Source: VXLM01 sp965242665
GTDB taxonomy: Bacteria > Chloroflexota > Dehalococcoidia > Lucifugimonadales > VXLM01
Reading direction: 5' to 3'
Length of the DNA: 64,000 nt
Assembly: GCA_965242665.1 (NCBI GenBank)
Contig: OZ251484.1
Location: forward strand, 1,240,001-1,304,000
Shown here: positions 59,243-64,000 of the stretch, one piece after another
Layout: each line of letters begins with the position of its first letter
How positions within the stretch are numbered: the stretch's first letter is position 1
Notes under the pieces: generated by a model
What the model was told of the DNA's origin: nothing
What the model saw: the letters and a program-made list of their open reading frames with translations, nothing else
Databases searched by the model: none
Translations under genes and position numbers: made by a program

Positions 59243-61555
59243 TCAGGGTCTCCTTGGGTTCCATTCGATGATTTGTCGTTCTTCTGGGGTAGCTTCGATG
59301 CGAATGGGGAACTTGGCGTTTCGTGCGATGAGGAGTCCGTCTCCGCGTGGGCATGAGACGAGCCAGCGTTGGAGTTCTGGTGGGAGGTCGAAAGCGTCTG
59401 CGACGGCTGGGATGGCTGCTGCGTCTTGTTGGAGGAGGAGTTTGAAGGCGGCGTTTTGGAGGAGTGCTCTGCCGGAGTGGCCTGTGATGGGGTTGGAGTG
59501 GTCTTCTGCGAGGAGGTCTTGGACGTCTTGTGTGATGAATCTGAGTCCGAGTCTGTGCTTGCGTGCTCTCTTTGCGACGCCGACCATGAAGGCTGCGCCT
59601 TGTGGGTGCTGCATGATGGTCCAGACTTCGTCGACGACGAGGAGTCGGGGTCTGGGGTCTTTGGCTGCTGCGGTCCAGACGGTTTCGGTGCAGACCATGG
59701 CAGCTGCCGGTCTGAGTTCGGGTTCGAGGAGTCGGAGGTCGAAGACGGTGATGTTGGCTTCGTTGGAGAGGATGTCGCCGCCTTGGTTTGAGAGTAGGTG
59801 TCGGAGGCTTCCTGTGGCGAATGGAGTGAGGAGTGCTGCGATGTCTTCTGCGTCGTGGTCTTGGAGGTGCTGGTAGAAGTCGAGGAAGCCGGTGGTGTGG
59901 GCTCTGCGTTCTGCGTAGTATTCTGCGAGTGCGTGGTCGAGTGTGGCTCTGCGTTCTGCGCTGAGTCGTTCTCCGATCATGACTTCGAGGAGTCGTCTGA
60001 GGCTTCCGATGCGTTGGAGGAGTTCTTCTGGGTCTTCTGCGTCGATGACGAAGGGGTTCATGCCTTGTCCTGGGACGCCTGGTGAGAGGATGCGTCCTCG
60101 TGCTGCGCGCGCTGTGTCGGTGTATTCTCCTTCGGGGTCGATGACGTAGGCGGTGATTCCGCGTGCTGCGCTTCGGAGGACTGCGAGTTTGGTGGAGAAG
60201 GACTTGCCGCTGCCGGAGCGTGCGAGGACGGCGGTGTTGGCGTTGAGGAAGGAAGGGTCGAAGGGGTCGTAGATGACAGGTGAACCTGCGCGCATGTCGA
60301 TGCCGTAGAGGGTTCCCCTTCGGGTGTCGAGGTCTGGGGGAGAGAAGGGGAAGAGCCTTGCGATGGAGGAGGTGTCGAGTGTGCGCCATGCGTTGAGGGG
60401 GTTCAGGGCAAGTGGGAGTGTGGAGGCCAGGCCTTCTCTTTGTCGGAATGCGAGTCGGTCGATCTTTCCGAGCGAGGATGCGAAGTGTGCTTGGACGCGC
60501 TTGGTCAACTCATCGAGGGTCTTCGGGTTGGTTGCGTGGATGGTGAGGGAGAGTGATGCGTCGAAGAGTCGTTCTCGGCCTCGTTGGACATCGCCGCGTA
60601 GTCGCATGACGTCTTCGAGGGCTATTTCCGCTTCTGGTGAGGTGCTTCGTCCGCGTTGGAGGGAGATGGACTTGGCGGATTCGAAGCGAACTTTCTGCCA
60701 TTCGAGAGTTCTGGCGGCCTGTTCGGGGGGTATGGGCGCGATGTGCATGGACATATCCATGGGGGCTCCTGCGGACAGGAGGTTTTGCAGGAAGTGAGTC
60801 GAGATCGTCCGTGGCCATCTGCTGAGGTGGAGGGAGCGCGTGAGTTGGCTGCCGATGCGGATGCGGCCGGTTCCGATCTCGACGGACGCGGGTTGATCCG
60901 CGGGCATCTCCGTCGGAGATCCTCCGAGCGCGGCCGCTATGGTGAGCATGTGCAGCTGCCGGCCTTGGAGCGGGCGCACGGATATTCCCGCTCTTGCGAG
61001 GAGTCCCTGGAGTTCGTCGGCTCGTTCTTGGCGGCAGACGGCGTAGAAGCGTCGGTCGAGGATGCCGTCGCGGGCCTCGAGCTGTAGGAGGAGTCGCTGG
61101 AGGGAGTTGGCGGCCTCTTGGGTGGGTTCTGACATGTTCTGTGGTTGTGCTTCGAGCAGTTCTGCGCGGATGCGTTGGAGTCTTGGTGGGTGCTGTCTGA
61201 TCAGGAACTGGACGGGGAAGTCGAGTGCGTTCAGCGCGCCTGCGAAGGCCGCGATCTTGGGTTCGTCGATCTCTGCGCCAGTGGCTTCGAGGACGGCGGT
61301 CTTGGTTCCGTCGATGCGGACGATGGCGTCGTCCTCGAGGTGGGATAGCATGAAGAACTGCGGCAGACCTGGCAGTGTCTTGGGTGTGGCAGCCGCGCCT
61401 CTCGATGGTCGGAGCATCCTCCCCTTGACCGTCAGACCGGATCTGATCTTGTTGCCGAGTCGGGTGAGTCGTCCTGCGGCTGCGCGCGGGAAGGCTTGCG
61501 CTCTTCTTGCGGCTGTGAGGGCGGAGCGATTGGAGTTGTTCGATGGTGGTTTCAA
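59243..61555 (-). CDS. virB4: VirB4-family type IV secretion ATPase
   Basis: About 770 residues. An N-terminal VirB4/TraC-like region (LPQFFMLSHLEDDAIVRIDG) precedes the ATPase with Walker A ARSGSGKSF at about 443, YVIDPEGEYTD, Walker B LLVVDEVWTIM at about 637, FITQDVQDLL and RWLVSCPRGDGLLIARN. It drives pilus assembly and substrate transfer at the inner membrane. The start is taken as TTG at 61555, preceded by AGGAGG at six bases; an ATG at 61579 has no ribosome site. Downstream of the VirB2-like and PrgI genes, as in conjugative elements of Gram-positive bacteria and Chloroflexi. Confidence 0.92.
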   Translation of the reverse strand: MKPPSNNSNRSALTAARRAQAFPRAAAGRLTRLGNKIRSGLTVKGRMLRPSRGAAATPKTLPGLPQFFMLSHLEDDAIVRIDGTKTAVLEATGAEIDEPKIAAFAGALNALDFPVQFLIRQHPPRLQRIRAELLEAQPQNMSEPTQEAANSLQRLLLQLEARDGILDRRFYAVCRQERADELQGLLARAGISVRPLQGRQLHMLTIAAALGGSPTEMPADQPASVEIGTGRIRIGSQLTRSLHLSRWPRTISTHFLQNLLSAGAPMDMSMHIAPIPPEQAARTLEWQKVRFESAKSISLQRGRSTSPEAEIALEDVMRLRGDVQRGRERLFDASLSLTIHATNPKTLDELTKRVQAHFASSLGKIDRLAFRQREGLASTLPLALNPLNAWRTLDTSSIARLFPFSPPDLDTRRGTLYGIDMRAGSPVIYDPFDPSFLNANTAVLARSGSGKSFSTKLAVLRSAARGITAYVIDPEGEYTDTARAARGRILSPGVPGQGMNPFVIDAEDPEELLQRIGSLRRLLEVMIGERLSAERRATLDHALAEYYAERRAHTTGFLDFYQHLQDHDAEDIAALLTPFATGSLRHLLSNQGGDILSNEANITVFDLRLLEPELRPAAAMVCTETVWTAAAKDPRPRLLVVDEVWTIMQHPQGAAFMVGVAKRARKHRLGLRFITQDVQDLLAEDHSNPITGHSGRALLQNAAFKLLLQQDAAAIPAVADAFDLPPELQRWLVSCPRGDGLLIARNAKFPIRIEATPEERQIIEWNPRRP

Positions 61556-61596
61556 GGTGTTCCTCCTCGTCGTTCTCATTTCGAAGTTGGCGCTTG

Positions 61597-61911
61597 CTAC
61601 GGCGACTGCGCGGCGGTGAGCATGACGGCCAGGACGGCTCTGGCGGACAGGGTCAGCGCCAGGCCTGCGAGTGCGCTGACCACGGCGTTCCTTGCTCTTC
61701 CTGCGTTCTTGGCTTCTGCGCCTTCTGCCATGAGGACGAATGCGGCCCATGCGATGGAGAGGACGCAGAGTACGGCGGAGACTGCGGCCATGGCGGTGAG
61801 GGCTCGTGCGAACGAGAGCATCATCACCCAGCGCTCGGTCTCTCCTGCGGCGATGGACGGGATGGTCGCGCAGAGGAGTAGGATCGCGGTCAGTCTGGGC
61901 TTGTCTACCAT
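61597..61911 (-). CDS. VirB2/TrbC-like membrane pilin (1)
   Basis: 104 residues: signal-like N-terminus (PRLTAILLLCATIPSIAAG) then two hydrophobic helices (MAAVSAVLCVLSIAWAAFVLM and ARNAVVSALAGLALTLSARAVL) separated by a charged turn, the size and topology of VirB2/TrbC-type conjugative pilins. ATG 61911 overlaps the stop of the PrgI gene by 7 bp. It lies before virB4. No sequence signature beyond topology, so the call relies on position too. Confidence 0.65.
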   Translation of the reverse strand: MVDKPRLTAILLLCATIPSIAAGETERWVMMLSFARALTAMAAVSAVLCVLSIAWAAFVLMAEGAEAKNAGRARNAVVSALAGLALTLSARAVLAVMLTAAQSP

Positions 61912-63593
61912 AGTGCGTACTTCCAGTCGAAGACGCCGAAGAGTTCGAGCGCCTGTTCTTCGGTGAGCGGAGTCTGCTCTGCTTTCTGTGGTTCTTCCTC
62001 TGCCGGCAGATCGAGCGCTTGGTAGGGACCGTCCGTTCCGATGGTGAGTGCGAGTTCCAGGCTTTCTGCGATGGGTCGGATCATGGGGCTGCGCGTGAGG
62101 ACGTCTGCGCTGACGTGCTCTGGGTAGGAGACGGAGTTCGAGTAGCTTCGTCGGACGGTGTAGCTGGGAAAGGAGACGGTGCTGTATGCGTAGGTGTAGT
62201 TCCATGTGCCGTCTGGGTTGGGGTAGGAGACGGGGATGCTGACGGATCGGGTGCGTTCTGGGCAGGTGAAGCTCACCCTCGTATAGCGCCTCTGGGTTCG
62301 GTATGGGTGGTAGGAGAGGGATACGAGTGGAGGCATGTCGAATTCGGCGGTTGCTTCGATGTCTGCGCGGATGTCAACGCTGCGGACGGTTCGTTCGTCT
62401 TGGATGGGTATGGAGAATGGGGTGTCTGCGTTGGCTGCGAACGGCGCGGTCGTTCGTGCGGGGGTTCCTCCGTTGGATACCTCGACTGCGATGGTTCCTG
62501 CGATGGATGTCAGCTTGGCGTCCAAGAGTGCGGTGACCGTTTGGGCGTGGTGCCCTGCGGCGGTCTGGATCTGCGCTGCTTCCTTGGCGTTCGCTGCGCA
62601 GCGCGAGGAGATGACGCCTTGGATCTTGCCTGGTGTCCATTGGATGGACTGTACGGCGATAGAGCAGAGTCGTCCTCGTGCGGATGGCAGTGGATGGGGG
62701 AGTCGGTCGTCGTCGAGCGCGAGGGTTCCCGCCTGCGCCCTGGAGTCTTGCCAGGAGAACTCCAGGGATGGTCGTGGTCCGTCCAGGGGCAGGTCGTACT
62801 CGACGCGTTCTCCTCGTTGGAGGGCTGCGCTGGCGGAGAAGAGGCTGCGGCTTCCGCGGGGGCCTCCGGAGGCGTGGACGTGGAGGTCGATGTCGGTTGC
62901 CGCTCGGAGTCCGACCGTTGTGCGTCCGTTGGATGCGGCGATGCCGTCGATGAAGAGACGTCGTCCGGGTATGGGTTCTGGGGGTTGGAACTCGATGCCG
63001 TCGAGCCATTCCCAATTCTCATTGGGAGGCGGTTCGTCTGCGGCTGTTCTCTGGGGGTTTGCGGTCATGATGGTCATGGCGGCCAGTGTTGCTGTTGCGA
63101 GGACGGCGGCGTGCGTCTTGCGTCGCTTGCCGAATCGTGCGTGTGGCCGGAACGGTCTGCGTTCTCCCTTGGTCTTTCGCTTCCTGTCGGTTCTGGTCTG
63201 ACGTCGTCTTCGGAGGGCGTTCGCGCCTGCCTTCATCCTTCGTGCGAACGCAGTGAGTCGGCTCGGTCGCTTCTCGAGAGGGGCTGGCGGTTCGGAACGC
63301 GCCAGGTCGGATGGATGTCCTTGGTATCTGCGGGGGGTGAGATGGAAGCGCAGCAGGTCTGCGGCCATCATGGGAAGTCGCCGGCCGCCGATCTTGCCGA
63401 GCGCGGCCGCTGCTCCGAGCAGTGCGGTGGTAGCAGCCAGTGCGATGCGGAATCCTTGCGGTCCTGGCGCGTACCGCCAGAGTGCGTATGCGAGTCCGGC
63501 GGCTGCCAGCATGGCTGCGATCTGGGGGAAGGTGAACCACAGCAGTACCTTGTCCTCGGTCTGCACGTGGGTTGGAACTTCGTGTTCTTTCAT
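61905..63593 (-). CDS. PrgI-family membrane protein fused to a large exported domain
   Basis: 562 residues. The first ~110 residues match PrgI (VPTHVQTEDKVLLWFTFPQIAAMLAAAGLAYALWR, two helices), a VirB3-like part of the transfer channel. A basic linker (RRRRQTRTDRKRKTKGERRP) leads to a third helix that could act as a signal (HAAVLATATLAAMTIM), and then a ~370-residue beta-rich extracellular region with many aromatic/Tyr-Ser stretches (WNYTYAYSTVSFPSYTVRRS). In most elements PrgI stands alone, so this is a fusion or a two-part protein. Between the pilin gene at 63689 and the pilin at 61597. Confidence 0.75.
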   Translation of the reverse strand: MKEHEVPTHVQTEDKVLLWFTFPQIAAMLAAAGLAYALWRYAPGPQGFRIALAATTALLGAAAALGKIGGRRLPMMAADLLRFHLTPRRYQGHPSDLARSEPPAPLEKRPSRLTAFARRMKAGANALRRRRQTRTDRKRKTKGERRPFRPHARFGKRRKTHAAVLATATLAAMTIMTANPQRTAADEPPPNENWEWLDGIEFQPPEPIPGRRLFIDGIAASNGRTTVGLRAATDIDLHVHASGGPRGSRSLFSASAALQRGERVEYDLPLDGPRPSLEFSWQDSRAQAGTLALDDDRLPHPLPSARGRLCSIAVQSIQWTPGKIQGVISSRCAANAKEAAQIQTAAGHHAQTVTALLDAKLTSIAGTIAVEVSNGGTPARTTAPFAANADTPFSIPIQDERTVRSVDIRADIEATAEFDMPPLVSLSYHPYRTQRRYTRVSFTCPERTRSVSIPVSYPNPDGTWNYTYAYSTVSFPSYTVRRSYSNSVSYPEHVSADVLTRSPMIRPIAESLELALTIGTDGPYQALDLPAEEEPQKAEQTPLTEEQALELFGVFDWKYALW

Positions 63594-63633
63594 GGTGCGT
63601 CCTCCTCTTGGATGCTGTGCTTGATCGTGGATC

Positions 63634-63670
63634 GGTCGATTGGAGGGGAGTGGAACCCCTCCAATCGACC
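63634..63670 (-). terminator. Perfect 15-bp stem-loop between pilin and PrgI genes
   Basis: GGTCGATTGGAGGGG and its exact complement flank a 7-base loop (AGTGGAA). It sits 18 bases after the pilin stop, 41 bases before the PrgI start, and no U-run follows. It probably blocks decay or attenuates read-through, so that more pilin than channel protein is made. Confidence 0.6.
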
Positions 63671-63688
63671 GCGGGGATTCGGGGTCGG

Positions 63689-63967
63689 CTAGTTGGTCTC
63701 TGGCGTGGGGTCTGGGAGCGTGGGTTCGATTACAGGGCTGACCACTGCGTTCATGACCAGTTCCACGAGTCCGAATGCGACGAGCGCGAGCACGATGCCT
63801 CCGAGGGCTGTCATCATGGCGGACTTGCCGCGCTCCATCTGATGCGGAGCTCCGGACGCGGTGAGGTAGAGGTAGGCTCCGTAGATGAAGAAGCCTGTTC
63901 CGACTACTCCGACCAGTCCGATGAGGATGCCGACTAGGTTGGATATGGTCTGTATGAGGTCTTGCAT
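63689..63967 (-). CDS. VirB2/TrbC-like membrane pilin (2)
   Basis: 92 residues with an N-terminal helix (LVGILIGLVGVVGTGFFIYGAYLYL) and a second (SAMMTALGGIVLALVAFGLVELVM) around a short polar loop with QMERGK. This matches the two-helix plan of Gram-positive-type conjugative pilin/VirB2-like subunits. GAAAGGAG lies before the ATG at 63967. First visible gene of the transfer operon; the element continues beyond the window edge (63968-64000 shows only its leader). Confidence 0.7.
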   Translation of the reverse strand: MQDLIQTISNLVGILIGLVGVVGTGFFIYGAYLYLTASGAPHQMERGKSAMMTALGGIVLALVAFGLVELVMNAVVSPVIEPTLPDPTPETN

Positions 63968-64000
63968 GTCGTCGTTCTCCTTTCGAGGTGATTGCGAAGC

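Larger units (their letters stand above)
41170..64000. mobile_element. Putative integrative conjugative element (left end at 41.17 kb, right end outside window)
   Basis: Gene content changes at 41.17 kb: a large serine recombinase at the boundary, then defence genes, an XRE/ImmA switch, a restriction-like cassette, ParDE, and conjugation genes (coupling protein, VirB4, VirB2-like pilins, PrgI). No relaxase, replication gene or second attachment site is seen; they may lie beyond 64,000. Two genes with single nonsense codons and a decayed duplicate of part of the coupling-protein gene suggest partial decay. The boundary is inferred from gene content; direct repeats were not demonstrated. Confidence 0.6.

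Noticed and set aside
41170..64000. Global reassignment of TAG to an amino acid on the element
   Set aside because: The Pycsar cyclase gene and the ParE frame end normally with TAG, and most genes are uninterrupted; local mutation is simpler.
1..64000. tRNA or rRNA genes
   Set aside because: Scanned the intergenic stretches by eye for cloverleaf-like segments and TTCGA loops with CCA-type ends; none convincing.

Overview
The window looks like a genome segment from a GC-rich uncultured Chloroflexota, probably of the SAR202/Dehalococcoidia type. The main evidence is the presence of a DUF2298 (Chlor_Arch_YYY) membrane protein and a TIGR03663 (Agl23-like) GT-C membrane protein. Both families are typical of Chloroflexi and archaea. 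The taxon is an inference; the window contains no rRNA or tRNA.

Layout. (1) 1-16.1 kb is housekeeping: a truncated glycoside-hydrolase-like gene and an ABC ATPase on the minus strand, then two tandem paralogous membrane proteins, then a methyl-cycle cluster on the plus strand (MTA phosphorylase, rhodanese, PfkB kinase, S-adenosylhomocysteinase, RmuC, SAM synthetase), a SelA-like PLP enzyme and a phosphohexomutase. (2) 16.1-21 kb holds the DUF2298 and TIGR03663 membrane proteins. (3) 21.3-25.5 kb is a cytochrome c maturation cluster (CcmH, CcmF, a CcmI-like protein and an exported carboxypeptidase-regulatory-like protein), followed by a minus-strand Fic enzyme. (4) 26.8-41.2 kb is a surface polysaccharide locus: two double-domain GT4 glycosyltransferases, a single GT4, a Wzx-type flippase, two O-antigen-ligase/polymerase-like proteins with FN3-like inserts, a GT2 and a sugar epimerase. 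Two very long poly-C tracts (C23 and C20), a 45-bp minisatellite and recent internal duplications make it look like a variable (contingency) locus. At the C20 tract, one added C would fuse the double GT4 in frame to the downstream GT2.

(5) 41.2 kb to the right edge looks like an integrated conjugative element. A large serine recombinase abuts the epimerase gene, its stop codon overlapping the epimerase start codon. Inside are a defence block and a transfer block. The defence block contains a HEPN-motif protein followed by a complete Pycsar pair (a class III cyclase plus a cyclic-nucleotide-binding TIR effector), a PAPS-reductase-like gene broken by one amber codon, and a restriction-like cassette (Vsr endonuclease, GHKL ATPase fused to a PD-(D/E)XK-like nuclease, 5-cytosine methyltransferase). 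Between these sits a regulatory switch (three small HTH genes diverging from an XRE/ImmA pair). The transfer block (54.5-64 kb, minus strand) has a coupling protein fused to a replication-relaxation-like domain, VirB4, two VirB2-like pilins and a PrgI fusion, with an inserted ParDE module whose toxin carries an in-frame amber codon. A decayed second copy of part of the coupling-protein gene lies just upstream of vsr.

The most interesting items are the Pycsar/HEPN operon, the poly-C switch that could fuse glycosyltransferases, the FN3-inserted ligases and the GHKL-nuclease/Dcm/Vsr cassette. All family calls come from reading motifs; no database search was run.
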